In this document: positions 7,119 through 15,804 of the stretch, piece after piece
Numbering within the stretch: position 1 is the first letter of the stretch
How the letters are laid out: every line of letters starts with the position of its first letter
Assembly (NCBI GenBank): GCA_031290955.1
Contig: JAISLJ010000136.1
Location: forward strand, 1 to 46,734
DNA length: 46,734 nucleotides
Source: Zoogloeaceae bacterium
GTDB lineage: Bacteria > Pseudomonadota > Gammaproteobacteria > Burkholderiales > Rhodocyclaceae
Direction of reading: 5' to 3'
Made by a program: the position numbers and the translations under genes
The notes under the pieces: model-generated
Databases searched by the model: none
What the model saw: the letters and a program-made list of their open reading frames with translations, nothing else
Told to the model about the DNA's origin: nothing

Positions 7119-9968
7119 CTACTGGCAAGCCTCGCAATCAGGATTGTTGATGGCACAGAATCGAGGCGTTCCTTCTGATTCCTGATCCCTGACTCCTGAA
7201 CCTTGATCTCCCAGTTTTTCCGCCTGCGATGCGCCCAAGGTGCGCAGATAGTAGGTAGTTTTCAGGCCCTTCAGCCAGGCAAGCTTGTAGAGTTCGTCCA
7301 GTTTCTTGCCAGAAGGCACAGCAAGGTAGAGGTTCAGGGATTGTGCTTGGTCGATCCATTTCTGCCGTCTTGACGCAGCTTCCACTAACCACTTAGAATC
7401 AATCTCAAAAGCAGTGGCATAGCGCCGCCGTATTTCCTCTGGCACGCGGTCAATGCGGGCAAGCGAACCATCAAAATACTTGAGGTCGGCAACCATCACT
7501 GCGTCCCACAAGTCCTTTTCCTTCAATTCACGCACCAAATGTTCATTGACCACAGTGAATTCACCAGAAAGATTGGATTTGACGTACAGATTCTGGTATT
7601 CCGGCTCTATCCCTTGAGAGACACCGACAATATTGGAAATGGTTGCGGTCGGGGCAATGGCGACACAACTGGAATTACGCATCCCCACCTTCTGGATACG
7701 CGCGCGTAAAACATCCCAGTCAAGATTGGCACTTCTGTCCTGTTCAATGGGACGGCCGCGCTCGGCTTCCAGCAACGCAATGGAATCAAGCGGCAGGATG
7801 CCCTGATCCCAGAGGCTACCCTTGAAACTGGAATAGCGCCCGCGTTCTTCGGCCAGCTGGGCCGAGGCCTGATAGGCAAGGTAGCAGACGGTTTCCATGG
7901 AGCGGTCAGCAAAAGCTACGGCTTCTTCCGAGGCATAGGAAAGTCCCAACTGATGCAAGCAATCTGAAAAACCCATGATGCCCAGCCCCACGGGGCGATG
8001 ACGCAGGTTGGCATTCCGCGCCTTTGGCGTGGCATAGAAATTCATATCTACCACGTTATCCAGAATGCGCATGGCTGTGCCGATGCTGCGCGCAAGTTTT
8101 TCCACGTCAAGCGCGCCTTCCCGAATATGCGCAGGCAGGTTGATGGAACCCAGGTTGCAGACGGCAGTTTCTGTCTCCGAAGTATTCAAGGTGATTTCCG
8201 TGCACAGATTGGAACTGTGTACTACGCCCATGTGTTGCTGCGGCGAACGCAAGTTGCAAGGATCCTTGAAGGTAATCCACGGATGTCCGGTCTCGAAGAG
8301 CATGGTAAGCATGCGCCGCCAGAGCTGTACGGCAGGAATCTTGCGAAAAAGTTTGATCTTGCCCGTTTCGACCTGTGCTTCGTAGGCAAGATAGGCTTGC
8401 GCAAAGTCGCGTCCTACTCGTTCATGCAGGTCAGGTACGTCACTCGGGGAAAAGAGAGTCCATTCGCCGTTTTCCATCACTCGTTCCATGAAGAGATCGG
8501 GAATCCAGTGCGCAGTGTTCATATCATGGCAACGACGGCGCTCGTCGCCAGTATTCTTGCGCAATTCCAGGAACTCCTCAATATCCAGGTGCCATGTTTC
8601 CAGATAGGCGCAAACCGCGCCTTTCCGTCTGCCGCCTTGGTTGACCGCCACTGCCGTATCGTTGACGACCTTGAGGAACGGAATCACTCCCTGACTTTTG
8701 CCATTTGTGCCTTTGATGCGACTTCCCAAGGCACGTACCGGCGTCCAGTCATTTCCAAGTCCTCCAGCATATTTTTGCAAAAGAGCATTTTCCTTCAATG
8801 CCTGATAGATGCCTTCCAGGTCATCGGAAACCGTGGTGAGGTAGCAGGAGGAAAGCTGCGGATGACGAGTACCGGCATTGAAGAGGGTTGGCGTCGAACA
8901 CATGAAATCAAAGCGGGAAATGAGATCATAGAACTCGATGGCACGGGTTTCACGATCAATTTCGAGCAAGGAGAGACCCATTGCAACACGCATGAAAAAG
9001 ATCTGCGGCAGTTCGATACGACGTTCCTCAATGTGCAGGAAATAGCGATCGTAGAGAGTTTGCAGACCAAGACAGCCGAATTGCAAATCGCGTTCCGGCT
9101 TCAACGCCGCCGCAAGACGACCAAGATCGAATTCCGCCAGACGTGGATCAAGCAATTCAGCTTCAATGCCCAATTTCACGAAGCGGGAAAAATATTCACG
9201 TGTTTTTTCTTCTATGGTCTCCGGTGCAATTTCCTCGCCCAATACTTCGGCACTGAGCGCAAGAAGTTGCAGACGGGCCGTCACCTTGTCATAGACCGGA
9301 TCCTGCTCGATCAGGGTGCGCGCGGCAAGCGTCAGCGCAGTATGAACTTCCGCGAATGGCATGCCGTCATAAAGATTTCCCAAGGCAAGATCAAGCACCT
9401 TTTGCGCCGAAGCTTCCTCACCCAATCCGACGCAGGCCGCTTCCACGCGCAGAGCCAGAATACGGACATCAAGCGGCTGACGAACACCATCAATGATAAT
9501 GGAAAGAGAAGCCTTTTCCGTGCCAGTCTTTTCTGCTTGCGCCCGCATAGCGCGTTCTTCCGCCCGGCGCTCCCGATAAAGTACGTAGGCACGCGCCACA
9601 TCATGTTCACCCGCCCGCATGAGAGCCAGTTCCACTTGATCCTGGATGGCCTCAATATGTATTGTGCCACCCGCTGGACGACGACGCGCCAAAGCCTCGA
9701 TCACATTACGGGTAAGGCGCTGCACCACTTCCCGGATGCGGGCGGAAGTTGTGCTCTGTGCCCCTTCCACAGCCAAAAATGCTTTGCTCAAGGCCAGCGT
9801 GATTTTTTCAGACCGGAAAGACGTAACATCGCCGTTGCGGCGGATGACTTCTAGGCTGGAACAGATGTCGGCTGTTGGCATACCATCAATCCGTACACCA
9901 CTCGCGCTGCTTATGCCAGATTCACGTTCCTGAACCAGATTTCCCAATACCAATGGATCATGCCGCAT
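7119..9968 (-). CDS. nrdA: Class I ribonucleoside-diphosphate reductase, alpha subunit (two ATP cones)
   Basis: The 949-residue large subunit reduces ribonucleotides to deoxyribonucleotides. Two ATP-cone domains are visible in tandem, about residues 35-135 (IRRNGDVTSFRSEKI) and 150-250 (IIIDGVRQPLDV). The catalytic barrel shows the redox and radical cysteines in LSSCYL, SSNLCTEI and ETAVCNLGSINL, and APTATISNIVG near the end. The tail CAINNPDCEACQ carries the C-terminal thiols that re-reduce the active site. Length and double cone resemble the Pseudomonas/Chlamydia branch. The start ATG at 9968 has AGGGAG about 11 bases upstream. No nrdB is adjacent. Residues just before the tail (GDQGSGVRDQESEG) look like an inserted simple repeat. 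Two NrdR-like boxes lie upstream. Confidence 0.93.
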   Translation of the reverse strand: MRHDPLVLGNLVQERESGISSASGVRIDGMPTADICSSLEVIRRNGDVTSFRSEKITLALSKAFLAVEGAQSTTSARIREVVQRLTRNVIEALARRRPAGGTIHIEAIQDQVELALMRAGEHDVARAYVLYRERRAEERAMRAQAEKTGTEKASLSIIIDGVRQPLDVRILALRVEAACVGLGEEASAQKVLDLALGNLYDGMPFAEVHTALTLAARTLIEQDPVYDKVTARLQLLALSAEVLGEEIAPETIEEKTREYFSRFVKLGIEAELLDPRLAEFDLGRLAAALKPERDLQFGCLGLQTLYDRYFLHIEERRIELPQIFFMRVAMGLSLLEIDRETRAIEFYDLISRFDFMCSTPTLFNAGTRHPQLSSCYLTTVSDDLEGIYQALKENALLQKYAGGLGNDWTPVRALGSRIKGTNGKSQGVIPFLKVVNDTAVAVNQGGRRKGAVCAYLETWHLDIEEFLELRKNTGDERRRCHDMNTAHWIPDLFMERVMENGEWTLFSPSDVPDLHERVGRDFAQAYLAYEAQVETGKIKLFRKIPAVQLWRRMLTMLFETGHPWITFKDPCNLRSPQQHMGVVHSSNLCTEITLNTSETETAVCNLGSINLPAHIREGALDVEKLARSIGTAMRILDNVVDMNFYATPKARNANLRHRPVGLGIMGFSDCLHQLGLSYASEEAVAFADRSMETVCYLAYQASAQLAEERGRYSSFKGSLWDQGILPLDSIALLEAERGRPIEQDRSANLDWDVLRARIQKVGMRNSSCVAIAPTATISNIVGVSQGIEPEYQNLYVKSNLSGEFTVVNEHLVRELKEKDLWDAVMVADLKYFDGSLARIDRVPEEIRRRYATAFEIDSKWLVEAASRRQKWIDQAQSLNLYLAVPSGKKLDELYKLAWLKGLKTTYYLRTLGASQAEKLGDQGSGVRDQESEGTPRFCAINNPDCEACQ
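7172..7204 (-). repeat. Simple repeat inside the nrdA C-terminal linker
   Basis: On the minus strand the units CAGGAGT, CAGGGAT and CAGGAAT follow one another, encoding QGSGVRDQES. Such near-heptamer repeats are common as dispersed low-complexity elements and are not part of normal NrdA. The insertion sits between the last helix (ASQAEKLG) and the redox tail, where a longer linker would be tolerated. Confidence 0.5.
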
Positions 9969-10077
9969 GCTTTTCGTTACTCCCTGTGCCAGCAGATTAA
10001 TGACAAAATAATGTATGGCTCGTCAAGTCATACGGGGCGTGAGTTTAAGGGCAGGAAGGTAGAACGTCAAGTATGAA

Positions 10078-10093
10078 CTACAGCATCTAGCGT
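10078..10093. promoter_or_regulatory. NrdR-like box 1 (distal copy relative to metH)
   Basis: CTACAGCATCTAGCGT matches the NrdR consensus ACACWATATATWGTGT at 10 of 16 positions. On its own it is weak. Its start lies exactly 31 bp from that of box 2, the spacing known for paired NrdR boxes, and both lie about 110-155 bp before the nrdA start. Confidence 0.5.
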
Positions 10094-10108
10094 TCACTTG
10101 AAGGAAAT

Positions 10109-10124
10109 CAACAAGATATAGTGC
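10109..10124. promoter_or_regulatory. NrdR-like box 2
   Basis: CAACAAGATATAGTGC matches the NrdR consensus at 12 of 16 positions, including the ATATAGTG core. NrdR is the ATP/dATP-sensing repressor of ribonucleotide reductase genes. Read on the minus strand the box includes CTATAT, which could overlap the nrdA -10 region. Confidence 0.6.
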
Positions 10125-10311
10125 ATTGAAAATTATTCAAGTTTGAAATGCTTTTTGTTGGTACGCAAGAGATAAAAGCATTGAAAATTTATATTTCAGA
10201 TGTATGTCTTATCTTTTTGTTCTTTAACAATATGCTATGGAAGTTTTCATGGTTTCTTGTTGTTTTTTTGAATATATAAAACAAAATCTATAAATATCTC
10301 GGGAGTAAATC

Positions 10312-10320
10312 TGTGGACAA
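10312..10320 (-). promoter_or_regulatory. DnaA-box-like site 1
   Basis: On the minus strand this reads TTGTCCACA, one mismatch from the TTWTNCACA consensus. It lies beside the most AT-rich stretch of the spacer (10265-10300). Confidence 0.4.
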
Positions 10321-10456
10321 GTCTAGAAAGCGTGTTTGTTCAAGGTATCGGCTAACAATTTTGGTTGCTGATATACTGTTAAAGGAGTGGGGACGAAGTT
10401 GGAAGGATTTTGAAAAATTGGTTTTTCTTCCGGTTTGCTCCCAGCCAGGACACAGG

Positions 10457-10465
10457 TTTTCCACA
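10457..10465 (+). promoter_or_regulatory. DnaA-box-like site 2
   Basis: TTTTCCACA agrees fully with TTWTNCACA. Confidence 0.5.
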
Positions 10466-10468
10466 GAT

Positions 10469-10477
10469 TGATCCACA
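10469..10477 (+). promoter_or_regulatory. DnaA-box-like site 3
   Basis: TGATCCACA has one mismatch to TTATCCACA. It is in direct orientation with site 2 and separated from it by three bases. Confidence 0.4.
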
Positions 10478-10508
10478 ACGGGCGCATGGTTTTATTCCTT
10501 TGATTTTC

Positions 10509-10526
10509 TTGACAAAATTTTGTCAA
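10509..10526. promoter_or_regulatory. Perfect 18-bp palindrome upstream of metH
   Basis: TTGACAAAATTTTGTCAA is a perfect inverted repeat about 90-110 bp before the metH start. It contains a consensus -35 hexamer (TTGACA) on either strand, but no good -10 at 16-18 bp is seen on the plus strand. It could be an operator for a dimeric repressor. The protein is unknown. Confidence 0.45.
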
Positions 10527-10617
10527 AGCAAGAGACTTTCACGGTTTTGATCCAGTGCTTCCGGTTCTTGGTGGGGCGTTGGGTTTTCTTTTTGGCAAGA
10601 TTTTGGGAGTGATGCTT

Positions 10618-13600
10618 ATGTTGTGTGACCGGACTGGGGAACTCGTTGCCTTGCTGGAAAAACGGATTCTGGTACTGGATGGCGCGATGGGGACGATGAT
10701 CCAGCAATATCAGCTTTCCGAGGCGGATTATCGGGGAGAACGTTTTCAGGATCATCCTCATGATGTCAAGGGGAATCATGATCTTCTCAATTTGGTTCGT
10801 CCGGACGTGATTTCGGAAATTCATCGCGCTTATCTGGAAGCTGGAGCGGACATTCTGGAGACGAATACCTTCAATGGCACGGCGATTTCACAGGCGGATT
10901 TCAACCTGACGGAACTCGTCTATGAGATCAACTTCAAAGGCGCAAGTCTTGCGCGTACTCTGTGCGACGAATACAGTGAGAAAAATCCTGGCAAGCCGCG
11001 CTTTGTTGCAGGTGTCCTGGGGCCAACCAATCGCTCGGCTTCCAGTTCTCCGGACGTGAATGATCCTGGTTTTCGCAATATCACGTTCGATGATCTGGTT
11101 GGTAGTTATTTTGAAGCCATTACGGGACTTGTTGAGGGTGGCGCGGATCTCCTGCTGGTGGAGACTATTTTTGATACGCTGAACGCCAAGGCAGCACTCT
11201 ATGCGTTGGATGTATTCTTTGAGCGCGCCGGATGCCGTTGGCCAGTGATGATTTCTGGCACCATTGTTGATGCTTCCGGGCGCACGCTTTCCGGGCAAAC
11301 GGTGGAAGCGTTGTGGAATTCCCTGAACCATATTCGTCCGCTTTCGTTTGGTTTGAATTGCGCTTTGGGAGCGCGGGATTTGCGCCCTTACGTTGAAGAG
11401 TTGTCGCGCATTACGGGTTGCTTCGTCTCCGCGCATCCCAATGCCGGTTTGCCAAATCCCTTGTCGCCGACTGGTTACGATGAAACGCCGGAACATCTGG
11501 CAGAAGAAATCGCGGATTGGGCGCAGCATGGGTTTGTGAATATTGTTGGTGGTTGTTGCGGAACAACGCCGCAACACATCAAGGCTATCGCATATGCGGT
11601 GCGGGAAATGCCGCCCCGAAAGATTCCAGTCATTGCGCCGCAATTACGTCTTTCCGGGCAGGAAGCCTTTAATGTAGGTGCACAAAGCCTTTATGTAAAT
11701 ATAGGGGAACGAACGAATGTCACGGGTTCTCGTGCTTTTGCGCGGATGGTTCTGGAAGAACGCTATGATGATGCGTTGGCAGTTGCGCGTCAGCAGGTAG
11801 AGAATGGCGCCCAGATCATTGATATCAACATGGATGAGGCCATGCTGGATTCTGTTGCCGCGATGCAGCGTTTTCTGAATCTGATTGCTTCCGAGCCAGA
11901 CATTGCCAAAGTGCCGATCATGATTGATTCCTCGCGCCCGGAAGTCATTGAGGCGGGGTTGAAATGTATTCAGGGCAAGGGAATCATCAATTCCATTTCC
12001 CTGAAAGAGGGCGAGGAAAAATTTCTGCGCGCGGCACAGCGTGCCCGGCGATATGGCGCGGCAGTGGTGGTCATGGCTTTCGACGAAGACGGTCAAGCGG
12101 ACACCTACGCGCGCAAGATTGAAATTTGTCAGCGCGCTTATGATCTTTTATCGAAGATTGGTTTTCCGCCGCAGGATATCATTTTTGATCCTAATGTTTT
12201 TGCCATCGCTACTGGCATTGAGGCACACGACAATTACGCTGTGGATTTTATTGAGGCGACGCGCTGGATTCGTTCTCATCTTCCACATGCCCAGATTTCT
12301 GGTGGTGTTTCCAATGTTTCGTTTTCTTTCCGGGGCAATGACGCTGTTCGTGAGGCAATTCATACTGTTTTCCTGTACCACGCCGTTCGCGCGGGAATGT
12401 CGATGGGCATTGTCAATGCTGGCATGTTGGGATTTTACGATGAGCTGGAGCCAACATTGCGGCAGAAGGTGGAAGATGTTGTCCTGAATCGCTATCCGGA
12501 TGCAGGGGATGCACTGGTTGAATTTGCCCAGACGGTAAAAGAAGGCAAGAGCAAGGCCACAGGACCGGATTTGCGCTGGCGTGCCTTGTCGCCGGAAAAA
12601 CGTTTGGAACACGCGCTCGTGAAAGGCATTACCGAATTTGTTGTTCAGGATACTGAAGAAATTCGGGTCATGCTGGAAAAAGAAGGTAAACCGCCGCTCG
12701 CGGTGATCGAAGGACCACTGATGCGCGGCATGAATGCGGTTGGTGATCTCTTCGGCGCCGGGAAAATGTTCCTGCCGCAAGTCATCAAATCGGCGCGGGT
12801 CATGAAACAAGCGGTTGCTTGTCTTATTCCTTATATTGAAGCGGAAAAACAACGTACCGGTGCGAAAAGCAAGGGAAAAATCATCATTGCCACTGTCAAG
12901 GGCGATGTACACGATATTGGCAAGAATATCGTTGGTGTGGTTTTGGGTTGCAATGGCTATGATGTTGTGGATCTTGGCGTGATGGTTCCCTGTGAGAAGA
13001 TACTGAATGCTGCCCGTGAACATGGGGCGCAGGCAATTGGGCTTTCTGGCTTGATTACACCTTCGCTGGAAGAAATGCGCTATATTGCGGAGGAAATGCA
13101 GCGTCAGGGATTCGATATTCCGTTGTTGATTGGCGGCGCGACAACGAGTCGTGCCCATACTGCCATCAAGATTGCGCCGCATTACGAAGGAACGGTGGTG
13201 TATGTGCCAGATGCTTCGCGGGCAGTCGGAGTGGTAACACAGCTTTTTTCGGAGACGGAACAGGCAGCCTACAAAGAAGCCCTGTCCAGCGAATATGCGG
13301 CAATACGCCAGGAACATGCAGGTCGCAAGGGGGCAACATTGGCGACGTTGGCGGAAGCGCGCGCCAATTGTTTCACGTGGAACACGGAATATCGTCCCCA
13401 AACACCTCGACAGCCAGGGTTACACACGCTGGATTTTGATCTGACAACATTGGCAGAATTCATCGACTGGACTCCTTTCTTTCAGGGTTGGGATTTGACA
13501 GGCCGTTTCCCGGCGATCTTGGAACATGCCGTCACAGGTGAAACTGCGCGGCAGTTGTATCAGGATGCGCAGACGATGCTGCAAAAAATCGTAAACGAGC

Positions 13601-14301
13601 ATTGGCTGGAAGCGAAGGGAGTCTTTGCCCTGTGGCCAGCGGCGCGTGTGGACGATGATCTTGTTTTCTATGTGGATGAAACTCGCAAGGAGGCAAGAGG
13701 TCGTTGGCTGGGATTGCGGCAACAGCATCGGCAGCCTCCGGGACGCTACAACCTTGCTTTGCCGGATTTTGTTGCCAGCTTGTCCAGCGGCATTCCGGAT
13801 TGGGCGGGAGTGTATGCGGTTACGGCGGGATTGCGGCTTGAAGAAAAGGTAGCGCACTTCACGGCAATTCATGATGATTACAGTTCTATTCTGTTGAAAG
13901 CATTGGCGGATCGCCTGGTGGAAGCTGCGGCTGAATGGCTGCATCGCGCAGTACGACGGCACTATTGGGGTTATGCGCCAGATGAAAATCTCGATTTGGA
14001 TGCGTTGATTAACGAAGCCTATGCTGGAATCCGTCCCGCGCCTGGCTATCCGGCCTGCCCGGATCATACGGCCAAGCGGGAAATATTTCGTCTTCTGGGA
14101 ACGGAAGGCCGGGTCGGGATTACATTAACAGAATCCTGCGCCATGTTTCCGACGGCTTCGATTGCCGGGTTTTTCCTCGCACATCCTGAAGCTCGCTATT
14201 TTGCCATTCCCAAGATCGGGGAAGACCAGTTGACGGACTGGGCGCGCCGCGCCGGAATGCCGCCGGACGAAGCCCGACGCTGGCTTGCGCAATTATTGTA
14301 G
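10618..14301 (+). CDS. metH: Cobalamin-dependent methionine synthase
   Basis: This cytoplasmic enzyme transfers the methyl group of 5-methyltetrahydrofolate to homocysteine through methylcobalamin. From the ATG at 10618 it has 1227 residues, the same length as the E. coli enzyme. That ATG has GGGAG eight bases upstream, so upstream frame-open codons (10555, 10612) are not needed. Domains in order are homocysteine-binding with zinc cysteines in FGLNCALGARD and GGCCGTTP, pterin-binding (NIGERTNVTGSRAF), cobalamin cap, cobalamin-binding with the cobalt-ligating histidine in DVHDIGKNI, and the AdoMet reactivation domain (RPAPGYPACPDHTAKR). No cobalamin riboswitch is recognised upstream. Base composition is AT-richer than in genes further right. 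Confidence 0.97.
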   Translation: MLCDRTGELVALLEKRILVLDGAMGTMIQQYQLSEADYRGERFQDHPHDVKGNHDLLNLVRPDVISEIHRAYLEAGADILETNTFNGTAISQADFNLTELVYEINFKGASLARTLCDEYSEKNPGKPRFVAGVLGPTNRSASSSPDVNDPGFRNITFDDLVGSYFEAITGLVEGGADLLLVETIFDTLNAKAALYALDVFFERAGCRWPVMISGTIVDASGRTLSGQTVEALWNSLNHIRPLSFGLNCALGARDLRPYVEELSRITGCFVSAHPNAGLPNPLSPTGYDETPEHLAEEIADWAQHGFVNIVGGCCGTTPQHIKAIAYAVREMPPRKIPVIAPQLRLSGQEAFNVGAQSLYVNIGERTNVTGSRAFARMVLEERYDDALAVARQQVENGAQIIDINMDEAMLDSVAAMQRFLNLIASEPDIAKVPIMIDSSRPEVIEAGLKCIQGKGIINSISLKEGEEKFLRAAQRARRYGAAVVVMAFDEDGQADTYARKIEICQRAYDLLSKIGFPPQDIIFDPNVFAIATGIEAHDNYAVDFIEATRWIRSHLPHAQISGGVSNVSFSFRGNDAVREAIHTVFLYHAVRAGMSMGIVNAGMLGFYDELEPTLRQKVEDVVLNRYPDAGDALVEFAQTVKEGKSKATGPDLRWRALSPEKRLEHALVKGITEFVVQDTEEIRVMLEKEGKPPLAVIEGPLMRGMNAVGDLFGAGKMFLPQVIKSARVMKQAVACLIPYIEAEKQRTGAKSKGKIIIATVKGDVHDIGKNIVGVVLGCNGYDVVDLGVMVPCEKILNAAREHGAQAIGLSGLITPSLEEMRYIAEEMQRQGFDIPLLIGGATTSRAHTAIKIAPHYEGTVVYVPDASRAVGVVTQLFSETEQAAYKEALSSEYAAIRQEHAGRKGATLATLAEARANCFTWNTEYRPQTPRQPGLHTLDFDLTTLAEFIDWTPFFQGWDLTGRFPAILEHAVTGETARQLYQDAQTMLQKIVNEHWLEAKGVFALWPAARVDDDLVFYVDETRKEARGRWLGLRQQHRQPPGRYNLALPDFVASLSSGIPDWAGVYAVTAGLRLEEKVAHFTAIHDDYSSILLKALADRLVEAAAEWLHRAVRRHYWGYAPDENLDLDALINEAYAGIRPAPGYPACPDHTAKREIFRLLGTEGRVGITLTESCAMFPTASIAGFFLAHPEARYFAIPKIGEDQLTDWARRAGMPPDEARRWLAQLL

Positions 14302-14385
14302 ACAGCCGCAAAATCACCTCTGCGGTGTCAAGCGGGCTGTCTGGATATTCCATTTATAATTGGCGCTTTTTTGGAAGGATTGCAT

Positions 14386-15336
14386 ATGGCGTTCAAGGTT
14401 TTTATTGATGGCCGTCACGGAACGACCGGACTCAAGATTGATGCGCGGCTCCTTGCGCGTTCCGATATTGAGCTTCTCGATATTCCTGAGGAGGAACGGA
14501 AAAACCCGGCGGTCAAGGCACAAATCATCAACAGTGCCGATGTTGTGTTTCTCTGCCTGCCGGATGCTGCTTCCCGGGAGGCGGCAGCACTTCTTCTGCC
14601 GGAAAATCGGAAAACTCGTCTGTTGGACGCTTCCACTGCACATCGCACGCATCCTGATTGGGTATATGGTCTCCCTGAACTTCACGGTCAGCGTGAGCGG
14701 ATTCGTCTGACGCAGAAGCTTGCTGTTCCTGGTTGTCACGCCAGCGGCTTTATTCTTCTTGTGCAACCTCTGGTAGCGGCAGGTATCGTGCCACCGGATT
14801 ATCCGGTCAGTGCTTGTTCCGTTACTGGCTACAGCGGTGGTGGCAAGGAGATGATTGCCAGTTATGAAACTGGCGCAGACCTTCCCGACGCCATGCGAAG
14901 CCCACGCTTCTACGCCTTGGGCCTGACGCACAAGCATCTACCGGAAATGCAGGTGCTCAGTGGGCTGGCGGCAAAACCGATCTTTACACCCATCGTGGGG
15001 AATTTCGCGCAAGGTATGGTCGTTTCCGTGCCGCTTTTTCCAAAACGCTTGCCAGGACATCCGACACCAGAGGCGCTTACGGCGTTTTACGCGGAATACT
15101 ATGCCCGGTCGCCTTTCATCCAGGTCATGCCTGTTGCGGAAGCTCCGGAAAACGGGTTTCTGTCCGCTACGGCCTGCAATGGGACGAATCGGGCAGAACT
15201 CTTCGTGTTCGGGCACACCGATCAAATCCTCCTTGTCGCCCGCTTTGATAATCTCGGCAAGGGCGCTTCCGGCGCGGCCATCCAGTGCATGAACATCATG
15301 CTTGGCCTGGACGAGACGACGGGATTGAACGCCTGA
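14386..15336 (+). CDS. argC: N-acetyl-gamma-glutamyl-phosphate reductase, short (type 2) form
   Basis: This enzyme catalyses the third step of arginine synthesis, the NADPH-dependent reduction of N-acetylglutamyl phosphate to the semialdehyde. It has 316 residues. The N-terminal FIDGRHGTTGLKID dinucleotide-binding region and the catalytic cysteine in VPGCHASGF are present, followed by VTGYSGGGK. It lacks the longer insert of type 1 ArgC and fits the shorter type 2 branch. The ATG at 14386 is chosen over the in-frame TTG at 14371 because GGAAGGA lies six bases upstream. It follows metH by 84 bp. No other arginine gene is nearby. Confidence 0.92.
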   Translation: MAFKVFIDGRHGTTGLKIDARLLARSDIELLDIPEEERKNPAVKAQIINSADVVFLCLPDAASREAAALLLPENRKTRLLDASTAHRTHPDWVYGLPELHGQRERIRLTQKLAVPGCHASGFILLVQPLVAAGIVPPDYPVSACSVTGYSGGGKEMIASYETGADLPDAMRSPRFYALGLTHKHLPEMQVLSGLAAKPIFTPIVGNFAQGMVVSVPLFPKRLPGHPTPEALTAFYAEYYARSPFIQVMPVAEAPENGFLSATACNGTNRAELFVFGHTDQILLVARFDNLGKGASGAAIQCMNIMLGLDETTGLNA

Positions 15337-15804
15337 CCTCACAGAGCACGAAAAATCAGGTCTGCCCATTTGGTTCTCGGGATGGGCGCAGACCGGGTTG
15401 GGAACATCACAGTCGTTTTCGGAATCGAACAAAAGACCTGCCTCGCCCCCGCTCCACAGAATGAAAATTATGTCAAATGCACGAAATTTTACGGATTCTT
15501 CACCTCCCGGCAAAAACAGTCTTCCGGCACGCACACTGGAAAGCACTCGTACACACTATCTGACTGACTACTACAAGCACCACATCCCGCAACGCGCCCT
15601 CAACGGGCTTTCTTCCACCGGTACAACTGAGGCGGCAGGCAAAAAACGGCAGGCTGTCTTTCCGCTCCCTGATTCCTGAAACTCCCGCTTGGCGGGGGAT
15701 TGCGGGGCCGTTTGTCGTGAAAGAGGAACCGGGTATCGGCTTTTGCTATCTTGATTCAGGATGCGGCGGTATAAAGCAGATGGGATCAAAGGAGGATCAG
15801 CAAA
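15337..15804. other. Spacer between argC and the pilus operon
   Basis: No intact gene is seen. An imperfect hairpin occurs at about 15359-15396 (GGTCTGCCCAT pairing with ATGGGCGCAGACC, two-base bulge) without a T-run, so a terminator is only possible. A transposase-like remnant lies at 15533-15616. The block CCCGCTTGGCGGGGGA at 15684-15699 also occurs, inverted, at 34836-34851. The TATAAA at 15770-15775 could be a -10 for fimT, but no -35 at proper spacing was found. Confidence 0.5.
15533..15616 (+). pseudogene. Possible remnant of an integrase-type transposase C-terminus
   Basis: A short open stretch reads TLESTRTHYLTDYYKHHIP followed by QRALNGLSS. This resembles the C-terminal end of IS481/IS3-type integrase-core transposases, where a YNHHIPQRALG-like motif follows the catalytic glutamate. 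Nothing recognisable flanks it. The call rests on one motif remembered from the family. Confidence 0.3.

Larger units (their letters stand above)
9969..10617. other. AT-rich divergent spacer between nrdA and metH
   Basis: No convincing gene lies here; the short open frames have no family features. The spacer is clearly more AT-rich than its surroundings, most strongly at 10130-10300. It contains paired NrdR-like boxes, three DnaA-box-like nonamers and an 18-bp palindrome, listed separately. Genes on both sides are transcribed away from it. Confidence 0.7.

Noticed and set aside
8000..9854. Long plus-strand open frame of 618 codons opposite nrdA
   Set aside because: It is the shadow of nrdA on the other strand, without any family motif.
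15731..15748. Sigma-54 type promoter upstream of fimT
   Set aside because: GG and GC dinucleotides are present but spaced 11-12 bases instead of 10, and the flanking consensus is poor.
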